Source: Bacillota bacterium | Lineage (GTDB): Bacteria; Bacillota; Clostridia; Lachnospirales; Lachnospiraceae | DNA: 36,924 bases | NCBI GenBank assembly: GCA_023410575.1 | Contig: JAEYPP010000062.1 | Span: 1-36,924 of the forward strand | Reading direction: 5' to 3' | In this document: positions 1-8,244 of the stretch, piece by piece | How the letters are laid out: every line of letters starts with the position of its first letter | How positions within the stretch are numbered: the stretch's first letter is position 1 | The notes under the pieces: generated by a model | The model's input: the letters and a program-made list of their open reading frames with translations, nothing else | Told to the model about the DNA's origin: nothing | The model's database searches: none | Translations under genes and position numbers: made by a program

Positions 1-64
1 TTATGTATCCTTGACAGACAACTTCCATACATGATGAAAAGTCACTAAGCAGCTAATGAATAAA

Positions 65-84
65 TGCCCCGGCGAACTGGGGCA
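65..84 (-). terminator. Probable terminator of the GNAT gene
   Basis: A GC-rich hairpin with 6-bp arms (TGCCCC/GGGGCA) and an 8-nt loop lies about 100 nt downstream of the GNAT stop. On the minus strand it is followed by TTTATT. On the plus strand a T-run also follows, but only after about 10 nt, so it might also end a plus-strand gene lying left of the window. Confidence 0.55.
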
Positions 85-182
85 AATAAATTTATTTTTT
101 TAGGACATTTTCAAAAACGCTTGACACCGTAATTTCATAATAATTTACTTCTATGCTCAATTTTCGAAACAAATGACAACTC

Positions 183-758
183 TTACTTTCTACTTACAAT
201 GATGTGTTTTCTGTGAATCTCTTCCCCAAATAATGTATCATAAATGGCATCTAGTGCGACATCTAAAGTATCATCTGTAGGAACTTGCTGTAATGGAAGA
301 TACATAATCAATAAATCGATTCCATATAAAGAAACATGAAGGTTGGAATCCCTCAAACCATTTCGACGATAGAATTCTAAACGTCTCTGACAAATCATTC
401 GTTCCTGTTCTTCGATCGCATCTCTTCCACTTTCTACTTCAAATATAATGCTATCATATTCGATTAATTCCCCTTTTAATAATTCAAGAAATTTACTCCC
501 ATACCCACAATTACGATATTCTTTACATACACTAAGGTAATCAATTAAAATATTCTTTTCTCCTACTGCTTTTGAAAAAAAGGCATACGCAACAAATTTC
601 TCATCGTGAAACAGACCATAGCAGACATAAAGTTCTCTCTCCATTAGATTTGTTATGATTTTAAGTGGTTTTTGTTCCTCAGGTATAAAATCTTTGATCA
701 GATGTTCATTATAAATTGTTGTAACAAAACCTTTCTCTAACCGTTTTATATATAACAT
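183..758 (-). CDS. GNAT-family N-acetyltransferase
   Basis: This 191-aa protein looks like a GCN5-related acetyltransferase, which moves an acetyl group from acetyl-CoA to an amine. The acetyl-CoA pyrophosphate loop is visible as RNCGYGSKF (about residues 82-90), after a beta strand LIDYLSV; this is the family's R-x-x-G-x-G/A motif A. The N-terminal third and the last 60 residues carry nothing that fixes a substrate. The start is supported by TTAGGAGAG seven bases upstream of the ATG. The gene stands alone, divergent from the deacylase gene, with a hairpin terminator downstream. It could modify a small molecule or a protein; the sequence does not decide. Confidence 0.8.
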   Translation of the reverse strand: MLYIKRLEKGFVTTIYNEHLIKDFIPEEQKPLKIITNLMERELYVCYGLFHDEKFVAYAFFSKAVGEKNILIDYLSVCKEYRNCGYGSKFLELLKGELIEYDSIIFEVESGRDAIEEQERMICQRRLEFYRRNGLRDSNLHVSLYGIDLLIMYLPLQQVPTDDTLDVALDAIYDTLFGEEIHRKHIIVSRK

Positions 759-842
759 TATATTACTCTCCTAACCATATCCCCTCTAATGGTATAATAC
801 TACACGAATATTATTATTATTTCAAATCAATTTCTATTCCCC

Positions 843-872
843 TTGTCATTCTACCTATAACTGTGCTACACT
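843..872 (+). promoter_or_regulatory. Putative promoter of the YbaK-like gene
   Basis: TTGTCA (843-848) and TACACT (867-872) are separated by 18 bp and lie about 40 bp upstream of the start codon. Both boxes are imperfect matches to the sigma-A consensus. Confidence 0.45.
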
Positions 873-912
873 AAAAAACAATTTAGATATTTAAGCAGAA
901 AGGAAGAAAATC

Positions 913-1473
913 ATGTCAGAAATTCACATTGATCCAACATTTTATACTTCTGCTCCAGAGGGCACCAATCGTCTCGAAAAAGAAATGCGTACGTATCAAC
1001 TACTTGATTCACTCTCGATTCCATATGTTCGCTTAGATCATGATGTAACTGCGACAATTGAATCTTGCCATAAAGTAGAGGAAATGTTTCAAATCCAAAT
1101 ATGTAAGAACTTATTTTTATGTAATTCTCAGAAAACTAGGTTTTATTTGCTTATGCTAGCAGGTAATAAGAAATTTAAAACTGCGGAAGTCTCTCGTCAG
1201 ATTAATTCACCACGACTGTCCTTTGCGAATGAAGAGTACATGGAAAAGTATCTTGATTTAACACCTGGCTCTGTTACCGTGCTAGGTCTTATGAATGATA
1301 AAAATAACGATGTCCAGTTATTAATTGATAAAGATATTCTAACAGAACAATACTTTGGATGTCATCCATGTATCAATACTTCAAGCTTAAAACTTAAAGT
1401 GGCCGATCTAATAGATAAAATCTTACCCGCCATTCATCATGAACCAATTATCGTAGAGCTTTCTGATAAGTAG
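913..1473 (+). CDS. Prolyl-tRNA deacylase-like protein (YbaK/PrdX superfamily)
   Basis: This 186-aa protein matches the trans-editing superfamily (YbaK, PrdX, ProX) that hydrolyses wrongly charged aminoacyl-tRNA, mainly on tRNA-Pro. Supporting features are the N-terminal segment on shared proline-tRNA-associated domains (LLDSLSIPYVRLDHD, about residues 31-45), the strand-rich core containing KNLFLCN and FYLLMLAGNKK, and the late TPGSVTVLGLMND segment (about 136-148), in which this family usually reads PGSVTPFGL. Length is normal for a stand-alone deacylase. The start has GAAAGGAAG about seven bases upstream. It is a single gene between divergent and convergent minus-strand neighbours. Which misacylated tRNA it clears (Ala-, Cys- or other tRNA-Pro) cannot be read from the sequence. 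Confidence 0.82.
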   Translation: MSEIHIDPTFYTSAPEGTNRLEKEMRTYQLLDSLSIPYVRLDHDVTATIESCHKVEEMFQIQICKNLFLCNSQKTRFYLLMLAGNKKFKTAEVSRQINSPRLSFANEEYMEKYLDLTPGSVTVLGLMNDKNNDVQLLIDKDILTEQYFGCHPCINTSSLKLKVADLIDKILPAIHHEPIIVELSDK

Positions 1474-1498
1474 TATAGAGAATAAAATATGTATAAAA

Positions 1499-1604
1499 AA
1501 TGAGCCTAATAATATTTTTTTTCGAGCTATTAATAAGTCCACACACATTTTGTGTACTTGTGAGCATAGCAGTCGAAAATTGTATTATTAAGCTCATTCT
1601 TTTT
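1499..1604. terminator. Long bidirectional terminator hairpin
   Basis: AATGAGC (1499-1505) pairs with GCTCATT (1592-1598). The pairing continues inward as TAATAATA with TATTATTA and TTTTCGA with TCGAAAA, giving imperfect arms of about 27 bp, and a small ACAC/GTGT hairpin sits near the tip. A T-run follows on each strand. It lies between the convergent deacylase gene (+) and ABC ATPase gene (-) and should end both transcripts. Confidence 0.7.
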
Positions 1605-1654
1605 CTACTCTTTCTCAAAATACGTTAATTATTTGACAGGCCTTTATGCACCTC

Positions 1655-3244
1655 TTAATCAAGTACCGCATTCAATAACTTTTTCGTATACTCTTCTTGT
1701 GGTGCTTCAAATAACTCCTTCGTTTCACGTAACTCTATTAATTTCCCCTGGTACATTACCCCCACACGATCACATATCTTTCGTATCACTCCCATATCAT
1801 GAGAAATAAATAGGTAAGTTAGCTCGTACTCTTGTCGAAGATCAAGTAAAAGTTTTAAAATCTGTTCCTGTACAGTTACATCAAGCGCTGAAACAGGCTC
1901 ATCAAGAATAATAAATTCTTGATTTAGAATAATCGCCATTGCAATCGCAACACGTTGCCTTTGTCCACCACTTAGATTCTCTGGATAGCGATCTGCATAT
2001 TCATTTGATAAACCAACTCTTTCTAACATTGCATATACTTTCGTTTTACGTTCTTCTCTTGTGAATTTTTTAGAAAGTTTCAATGGTTCCTCTAACAACC
2101 AGCCAATTTTTTTCGAAGGATTTAAACTGCTATAGGGATCTTGAAATACCATCTGTGGATGATTACAGGTTAGTTTAACATAGCCTGTTACATTCGTATT
2201 TAAACCTGCAATTGCTTTTGCCATCGAAGACTTTCCACAACCACTCTCACCAACGATACCAAGTATCTCGCCTTTTTTCATTGTAAATGATACACCATGT
2301 ACAACTTCCTTTTTTCCTCTCTTACCAAAAAGTCTTTCTCGCTTTTCCTCATAAGAAACACATAAATTCTCAACTTTTATGGAGATAGAGTCTTTTAAGT
2401 CACCCATTTTCTCATATTGATCTATGAAATGTTGTTCCTGTAAGGTATGCACCAATAACGAAGCTTCCAACAATCTCTTTGTGTAACCCTTTTGTGGATT
2501 TGTAAAAATATCATGAACCGTTCCACGCTCCACAATATTACCTTGATACATTACAAATACTCGACTGCATATACTCTTAATAACTGCCAAGTCATGGGAT
2601 ATTAGAATAATTGTTGTTTGATGTTCTTGATTTAACTTCTTTAATAACTTTAGAACCTTTGCTTGTACTGTTACATCCAACGCTGTTGTTGGTTCATCGG
2701 CAATTAAGAGACGTGGCTTACATATCATTGCCATCGCAATCATAACACGCTGTCTCATTCCTCCACTCAATTGATGAGGATATAGTTCTAGTAAGCCTTC
2801 GGAATCTCTCAATCCAACCTTATTAAACATTGTTATAATTCTCTTTTTCCGCTCTTCTTTCTCCAATTTTTCATGAAGAAGTAGCATTTCCTCCATCTGA
2901 TAACCTATCGTTAACACTGGATTTAAAGAACTCATTGGCTCTTGAAACACATAGGATATCTCATTCCCACGGATTTCTTTAAGTTCTTTCTCTGACATCT
3001 GGTTTAACATTCTTCCATCAAAACAAATGTCTCCATTCAGAATTTTTCCTTCAGCAGCTAAAAGTCCAACTAATGATAATGCAGATACACTCTTACCTGA
3101 ACCCGACTCTCCGACAATACCTATAATCTCCCCTTGCATAATATCAAAAGAAATCTTATGAACAACAGGAGTCGCCTGCTTTCTTAATCCAAATCCTATT
3201 TCTAAATCTTTCACCGAAAGTAGAGGTTTCACTATCTCATTCAT
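1655..3244 (-). CDS. Peptide-type ABC transporter ATPase with two fused nucleotide-binding domains
   Basis: This 529-aa protein is the energising subunit of a peptide/nickel-type importer. Two complete ABC ATPase domains lie in one chain. The first has Walker A GESGSGKS (about residues 45-52), signature LSGGMRQR and Walker B LLIADEP. The second has GESGCGKS (about 332-339), LSGGQRQR and FIILDEP. This is the DppD-DppF fused layout seen in YejF and GsiA. An in-frame ATG six codons further up has no ribosome site, whereas AAAGGAGAGG sits about five bases before the chosen ATG. The gene overlaps the end of the upstream permease gene by 8 bp, so translation is probably coupled. It is the last gene of the operon and is followed by a strong hairpin. 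The substrate is not given by this subunit. Confidence 0.93.
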   Translation of the reverse strand: MNEIVKPLLSVKDLEIGFGLRKQATPVVHKISFDIMQGEIIGIVGESGSGKSVSALSLVGLLAAEGKILNGDICFDGRMLNQMSEKELKEIRGNEISYVFQEPMSSLNPVLTIGYQMEEMLLLHEKLEKEERKKRIITMFNKVGLRDSEGLLELYPHQLSGGMRQRVMIAMAMICKPRLLIADEPTTALDVTVQAKVLKLLKKLNQEHQTTIILISHDLAVIKSICSRVFVMYQGNIVERGTVHDIFTNPQKGYTKRLLEASLLVHTLQEQHFIDQYEKMGDLKDSISIKVENLCVSYEEKRERLFGKRGKKEVVHGVSFTMKKGEILGIVGESGCGKSSMAKAIAGLNTNVTGYVKLTCNHPQMVFQDPYSSLNPSKKIGWLLEEPLKLSKKFTREERKTKVYAMLERVGLSNEYADRYPENLSGGQRQRVAIAMAIILNQEFIILDEPVSALDVTVQEQILKLLLDLRQEYELTYLFISHDMGVIRKICDRVGVMYQGKLIELRETKELFEAPQEEYTKKLLNAVLD

Positions 3245-4034
3245 GTTGTCCTCTCCTTTCATTGATTAAGCTAAATCCTAAGACTGTAATTACAATGATA
3301 AGTCCAGGAAATATAGCAAACCAAGGAGCGTTTAACAAGTAACCCTGCGCTTCAGATAGCATCCGCCCAAGACTTGCATCTGGTGGTTGAACACCAAGGC
3401 TTAAATAACTCATACCTGCCTCAGCTAAAACTGCATTATTAAAGCCGATTGTAATGGAAGACATTAGAATCGTTCTTGTATTCGGGAGAATATGTAAGAA
3501 CATAATTCTCGCATGGCTAGCACCCATCAATCGTGCATTCTTTACATAATCCATCTCTTTTTGCTTGATAAATTCACTTCGCATGACACGCGCAAAACTA
3601 GGAATAAATAAAATTCCAAGTGCTAGAATAACGTTATACTTACCAGTTCCAATTAAGCTAACGAATACCAATGCTAACAAAATACTTGGAAAAGAGGCCA
3701 CACAATCATTGATTCGCATTATAATTTCATCGAAAATACCACCATAATATCCGGTTACTGCACCAATTACACATCCAAATAAAGCGCCAATACTTACGGT
3801 TAACGCACCTACAAAAAATGTAGTTCCTGCACCATCCATAACACGGCTCAAGATATCTCTTCCCATATAATCAGTTCCAAACCAATGGGCCAAGCTTGGT
3901 GCTTTATTCTTTAGTGTAACGCTCATCGCATTTGGATCATATGGAGTATAAAAATATCCCACTATAACAAGTAGCAAAGCAATTGAAACAAGCACAAATC
4001 CAATTACTCTATTACTATCCCATTTTCTTTTCAA
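3237..4034 (-). CDS. ABC transporter permease, DppC/OppC type
   Basis: This 265-aa integral membrane protein is one of two permease subunits of the importer. It has an N-terminal membrane segment (about residues 10-27), the OppC-type stretch PSLAHWFGTDYMGRDILSR (about 46-64), and five further hydrophobic segments. The coupling-loop region reads DYVKNARLMGASHARIMFLHILPN, with the EAA-type glycine that contacts the ATPase. Its C-terminus overlaps the ATPase start by 8 bp. The partner permease gene ends 39 bp upstream. Family membership is clear; whether the cargo is dipeptide, oligopeptide or another solute is not visible here. Confidence 0.93.
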   Translation of the reverse strand: MKRKWDSNRVIGFVLVSIALLLVIVGYFYTPYDPNAMSVTLKNKAPSLAHWFGTDYMGRDILSRVMDGAGTTFFVGALTVSIGALFGCVIGAVTGYYGGIFDEIIMRINDCVASFPSILLALVFVSLIGTGKYNVILALGILFIPSFARVMRSEFIKQKEMDYVKNARLMGASHARIMFLHILPNTRTILMSSITIGFNNAVLAEAGMSYLSLGVQPPDASLGRMLSEAQGYLLNAPWFAIFPGLIIVITVLGFSLINERRGQHE

Positions 4035-4073
4035 TTTCTTTGCTCCTTCCTATCGTTTTTTTAGACGTTTTAT

Positions 4074-5006
4074 TTAAGTAACTCTCGGATCTACTTTTCG
4101 GTAAAGCATATCAACGCCAAAATTAATCAGTACAACAATCGCAGAAATATAGAGAACTGCTGCCTGAACAACAGGATAATCACGATTAAAAATCGCAGTT
4201 ACTAATAATCTACCCATTCCTGGAAGATTAAACACCTGTTCTACAACGATACTTCCTGCTAAGCTTTCTGCAGTAATCATTCCAAGAAACGTTATTATTG
4301 GCATCAAAGCGTTCTTTAAGACATGTCGATACAATATTACATTATTTGTTTGTCCCTTGCTTTTTGCAGTTCTTACATAATCCATTTTATGTTCACGAAT
4401 AACGGATGTTTTCAAAAATTTTACCATCATCGCAATCTTTGGTATGCTAATTGCTAACGCTGGATAAATCATATAAGATAGAAACGAACCGAAATTTACC
4501 GATGGTTTCACATAGCCACCAGGCGCAAACCATTTTAAGATAATGCCAAACACTAAGGTTATGAGTATACCAAGAAAGAACGAAGGGATTGCCATAAACA
4601 ACTGTGTTAATAACGTAATAAATCGATCAAGAATGCTATCTTCTTTTTTAGAAGCCAATATTCCTAATGGCAATGAAATTGTCACAATAAACAAAAAGGA
4701 GATTGCAGCCAACCAGATTGTCACTGGTAATCGGTCTGCAATCAAAGAGGATACCGATACATTATACTGTGTAGAATCCCCAAAGTCTCCTTGTACAGCA
4801 CCACTTAAAAATCTGCCATACTGCACAAGAAGATTATCATTTAATCCCATCTGATCTCTTAGCGCTTCGATTTGTTCATCGGAAGCTTCTAGCCCGAGTT
4901 TAGCGATTGCGCTATCTCCTGGAATCACTCGGAAAGCAAAGAATGTAACGAGTGAGACGACGAACAATGTAATAATGAGAGATAATATTTTTTTCAACCA
5001 CTTCAT
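4074..5006 (-). CDS. ABC transporter permease, DppB/OppB type
   Basis: This 310-aa protein is the second membrane subunit. It begins with the family's N-terminal helix (about residues 9-27, ending FFAFRVIPGD), followed by a periplasm-facing loop and five more hydrophobic segments. The cytoplasmic coupling loop is MDYVRTAKSKGQTNNVILYRHVLKN, the expected EAA-like motif, and the PGMGRLLVTAIFNRDYP segment near the C-terminus is typical of DppB. The length is normal. The ATG is preceded by GGAGAGAATGCA. The gene lies 86 bp downstream of the substrate-binding protein gene and 39 bp upstream of the DppC-type gene, in one transcription unit. Confidence 0.93.
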   Translation of the reverse strand: MKWLKKILSLIITLFVVSLVTFFAFRVIPGDSAIAKLGLEASDEQIEALRDQMGLNDNLLVQYGRFLSGAVQGDFGDSTQYNVSVSSLIADRLPVTIWLAAISFLFIVTISLPLGILASKKEDSILDRFITLLTQLFMAIPSFFLGILITLVFGIILKWFAPGGYVKPSVNFGSFLSYMIYPALAISIPKIAMMVKFLKTSVIREHKMDYVRTAKSKGQTNNVILYRHVLKNALMPIITFLGMITAESLAGSIVVEQVFNLPGMGRLLVTAIFNRDYPVVQAAVLYISAIVVLINFGVDMLYRKVDPRVT

Positions 5007-5092
5007 TGCATTCTCTCCTTTCCATTTTTTATACTCACTACGAGTGGTGTTTTAATTATAAAACTTTTGTTCTTTACCCTATTATACTTATT

Positions 5093-6619
5093 TTATTTGA
5101 CATAATGTACTAAGGACATATCCTGTACATAAACTGGATAGAATTCATAACCAGCAAGATCCTTATTAATTGCTACAATATTTGCAGCGTCCTGAATAAA
5201 GATAGAGGCTGCATCCTCTGATAAAATCTGTTGTAACTGTTTATAATAAGCAACTTTCTTAGCATCATCTGTTTCTACAATTGCCTTTGCATAGATTTCA
5301 TCGTATTGTGGATTGGAGTAATTAATAAAATTCTTTGGGTCGGTTGAAACATATCGAAAACATACATTACTTGGTGTCATATTAGCATCTAAACCAATAA
5401 TGGTAGCCTCATAATTACGTTCCTTATAAACATCAGAAAGCCAACTGGACCATTCCACTAATTGTATCTTCGCATCCACTCCAACTTCCTTTAATAATTC
5501 AACAATCACCTGGGCAGTATCGACATGGAATTGATAATTAGAAGGAACAGCGATCGTAAAACCGAATCCATTGGCGTACCCGGCTTCACTTAACAATTGC
5601 TTTGCTTTTTCTACATTATACGCATATTGATTTTCTAATTCAGCATCATAGTACTTTTTAAACTGTGGGAAAATTGGTGAGCCAACGATGGTTCCATTTC
5701 CTTCTGCTACCATCTCTAAAATTAATTGACGGTCAATTGCATAATATAATGCTTGACGAACTAGCTTATTATCAAATGGTTTTACTGCATTGTTTAGATA
5801 TAAACCTTGCACCAAATTCATTGAACCCTTCTCAATATTGAATGTACCTGACAACTGATTTGCTTGTTGTGCAGTTAAGTATGGATAAATATCAATTTGC
5901 CCAGCCATTAATTCCATAATCGCAGATTCTGTATTTGCAGATATCTTAAATGTCACTTGATCAAGATACGGAATTCCCTCAATATAATAATCTGGATTCT
6001 TTTCCACTACAATATTTAGCAATGGGGTGTAGGAAACGAACTTAAATGGACCTGTACCAATTGGTTTTGTATCCATCTGCTCATAATCTTTTGGAATAAT
6101 AGCACAAGTCAAATAACCGACAACATCGTTATTTGGCTCACTCAGTTTAATCTGCATACCTGGTTTTCCATCCTTCGTTGTGTATTCCTCGACCGACATA
6201 ATACAAGAAAGCGCCCTCTCAACTTGAACTTCGGGGTCCGAATTCTCAAGCAAGCCGGCGCAACGTTTAATCGAATATATAACGTCATCTACGGTTACAA
6301 GTGCTCCATTATGGAATTTCACACCTTCTCTTAAAGGAAAGTTAAGTGTCATCCCATCCTCGGATACAATAACATCACTTGCTACTGCAGGGACTAAATT
6401 ACCATCTTTATCAGGCTTAACTAAGCCTTCGAACATGTTAAATAATACTTCTTTAGTTCCTGCCGCCTTTGCTTTGTGTGGGTCAAGACTATCCAAATCA
6501 TTTTGAATACCAACAATAATGGAATCATCATCATCGCTTTTCGTACCGCCACTGCATCCACAGAGTGCAATCGAAAGATTGATAAGGAGTAAAAAAAGAA
6601 TACTTTTTGATTTCTTCAT
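5093..6619 (-). CDS. Family 5 substrate-binding lipoprotein of the ABC importer
   Basis: This 508-aa protein captures the solute outside the cell. It has a lipoprotein signal: MKKSK, a hydrophobic core, then LCGC, with Cys22 as the likely lipidated residue, followed by a Ser/Gly/Asp-rich linker. The mature part begins with the SBP_bac_5 pattern (IIVGIQNDLDSLDPHKAK, then VLFNMFEGLVK), and has GVKFHNGALVTVDDVIYSIKR and KPIGTGPFKF, all typical of peptide-binding proteins. The upstream in-frame ATG (6649) has no ribosome site, while AGGAGG lies seven bases before the start used here. It is the first gene of the operon. Oligopeptide or dipeptide binding is the default guess; family 5 members also bind nickel, sugars and glutathione. 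Confidence 0.93.
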   Translation of the reverse strand: MKKSKSILFLLLINLSIALCGCSGGTKSDDDDSIIVGIQNDLDSLDPHKAKAAGTKEVLFNMFEGLVKPDKDGNLVPAVASDVIVSEDGMTLNFPLREGVKFHNGALVTVDDVIYSIKRCAGLLENSDPEVQVERALSCIMSVEEYTTKDGKPGMQIKLSEPNNDVVGYLTCAIIPKDYEQMDTKPIGTGPFKFVSYTPLLNIVVEKNPDYYIEGIPYLDQVTFKISANTESAIMELMAGQIDIYPYLTAQQANQLSGTFNIEKGSMNLVQGLYLNNAVKPFDNKLVRQALYYAIDRQLILEMVAEGNGTIVGSPIFPQFKKYYDAELENQYAYNVEKAKQLLSEAGYANGFGFTIAVPSNYQFHVDTAQVIVELLKEVGVDAKIQLVEWSSWLSDVYKERNYEATIIGLDANMTPSNVCFRYVSTDPKNFINYSNPQYDEIYAKAIVETDDAKKVAYYKQLQQILSEDAASIFIQDAANIVAINKDLAGYEFYPVYVQDMSLVHYVK

Positions 6620-6660
6620 GATGAAACCTCCTAAATGATTTTCTCTCATTATTATTCAAT

Positions 6661-6723
6661 TTTCTTGCTAAGGTTATACTTAGCTTTTTTATCATAATAC
6701 AATCAATTTAATTTAGCAAGAAA
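6661..6723 (-). promoter_or_regulatory. Promoter of the ABC importer operon inside an 11-bp inverted repeat
   Basis: On the minus strand TTGCTA (6714-6719) and TATGAT (6691-6696) are 17 bp apart, a fair sigma-A promoter for the importer operon. The 11-mer TTTCTTGCTAA at 6661-6671 recurs as its exact reverse complement at 6713-6723. One arm therefore covers the -35 box and the other lies about 20-30 bp downstream of the -10. This could be a paired operator for an unknown regulator. The same interval must also serve the divergent aminotransferase gene. Confidence 0.5.
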
Positions 6724-6804
6724 TTTCTCTAAACTGTAGACATCTGAATGAACATATGATAAATTTGTAATGTTATGGAACAAAAATGGAAAGGATGTTT
6801 ATCG

Positions 6805-8091
6805 ATGAAAACGTATCAATCAATGAGCAAAGCTGAGTTAGAGCAATTGGAAGTAACTTTGCAACAACAGTATAAACAATATCAAGATAAGGGCTTAAAA
6901 TTAGATATGTCAAGGGGAAAACCTTCCAAAGAGCAATTGGATTTGTCGATGGGTATGATGGATGTTTTAAATAGCGACTCCGTTCTTACTTGTGAAGATG
7001 GCACTGATTGCAGAAATTACGGTTGTCTTGATGGAATTAAAGAAGCAAAGGAGCTACTTGGAGCAATTAGTGAAGTTCCTGCTGATAATATCATAATATA
7101 TGGTAACTCTAGCTTAAATGTAATGTATGATTCAATCTCTCGTTCCATGACTCATGGTGTAATGGGAAGTACTCCTTGGTGTAAACTTCCTAAAGTTAGA
7201 TTCCTATGTCCAGTTCCAGGCTATGACCGCCATTTTGCAATAACAGAGCATTTCGGAATCGAAATGATTAACATACCAATGACTCCTAGTGGTCCAGATA
7301 TGGATTTAGTAGAACAATACGTCAATAATGACGATGCTGTAAAAGGTATTTGGTGCGTACCAAAGTACTCTAATCCACAAGGTATTACTTATTCTGATGA
7401 AACAGTTCGTCGCTTCGCCCATTTAAAACCAGCAGCAAGTGATTTTCGAATCTATTGGGATAATGCTTATTGTGTTCATCACTTATACCCAGATCAACAA
7501 GATTTTTGTTTGGAAATACTAGCTGAGTGTAAAAAAGCAGGTAATGAGGATATGGTATTTAAATTCACTTCAACCTCAAAAATAAGCTTTCCTGGTTCAG
7601 GCGTTGCAGCGATTTCTACATCCAAAAATAATATATCTGATATTAAGAAGAGCTTAACTTTACAGACAATCGGACATGATAAAGTAAATCAATTACGTCA
7701 CGTTCGTTTCTTTAAAGACTTAGGTGGTGTCCATACTCACATGATGAAACACGCTGATATTATGAGGCCAAAGTTTGAAGCAGTCTTAGATATATTAGAA
7801 CAAGAATTAGATGGCCTTGGCATTGCTTCTTGGATCAAACCACTTGGTGGTTACTTTATTTCTTTTGATTCTATGGACCACTGTGCAAAGGCAATTGTTC
7901 AAAAGGCGAAAGAAGCAGGTGTTGTTATGACAGGTGCAGGTGCAACCTATCCATATGGCAAGGATCCTTTTGATCGTAATATCCGTATCGCACCATCTTT
8001 TCCAACATTAGAAGAATTAAAAACTGCCGCTGAGTTATTCGTTTTATGCGTAAAACTAGTAAGTATTGAAAAGATACTCGCATCAAAATAA
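6805..8091 (+). CDS. Aspartate aminotransferase, subgroup Ic-like (PLP-dependent)
   Basis: This 428-aa fold-type I, PLP-dependent aminotransferase belongs to the group represented by the Corynebacterium glutamicum aspartate aminotransferase, and probably interconverts aspartate/2-oxoglutarate and oxaloacetate/glutamate in the cytoplasm. Visible cofactor residues are Asn190 in PKYSNPQG, Asp219 in YWDNAY and the Schiff-base Lys259 in FTSTSKISFPG. RIAPSFP near the C-terminus carries the likely substrate-carboxylate Arg. The N-terminal DMSRGKPS is characteristic of the subgroup. Of two in-frame ATGs the second is used because AAAGGATG lies about eight bases upstream; the first has no ribosome site. 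The gene is monocistronic, with a bidirectional terminator downstream. Confidence 0.88.
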   Translation: MKTYQSMSKAELEQLEVTLQQQYKQYQDKGLKLDMSRGKPSKEQLDLSMGMMDVLNSDSVLTCEDGTDCRNYGCLDGIKEAKELLGAISEVPADNIIIYGNSSLNVMYDSISRSMTHGVMGSTPWCKLPKVRFLCPVPGYDRHFAITEHFGIEMINIPMTPSGPDMDLVEQYVNNDDAVKGIWCVPKYSNPQGITYSDETVRRFAHLKPAASDFRIYWDNAYCVHHLYPDQQDFCLEILAECKKAGNEDMVFKFTSTSKISFPGSGVAAISTSKNNISDIKKSLTLQTIGHDKVNQLRHVRFFKDLGGVHTHMMKHADIMRPKFEAVLDILEQELDGLGIASWIKPLGGYFISFDSMDHCAKAIVQKAKEAGVVMTGAGATYPYGKDPFDRNIRIAPSFPTLEELKTAAELFVLCVKLVSIEKILASK

Positions 8092-8190
8092 ATCGATATC
8101 TCTTTGTTCGAAACCAGCACACTCTTTTGTGGGTTTCTGAATAAAGCGTATCAAAGAAACATAAATTTAAGCGCATTCATTCATATTCCA

Positions 8191-8226
8191 AAAAGGTGCT
8201 GTCACATGAGCGACAGCACCTTTTTT
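8191..8226. terminator. Bidirectional intrinsic terminator
   Basis: A perfect 9-bp stem (GGTGCTGTC at 8195-8203, GACAGCACC at 8212-8220) with an 8-nt loop is followed by six T on the plus strand and by AAAA-complement T on the minus strand. It lies between the convergent aminotransferase and cellobiose phosphorylase genes. Confidence 0.9.
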
Positions 8227-8244
8227 ATGAACACACTTATTAAA

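Noticed and set aside
1..48. Short open frame from the left edge to a TAA at 46-48
   Set aside because: Could be the tail of a plus-strand gene, but 15 codons cannot be told from chance.
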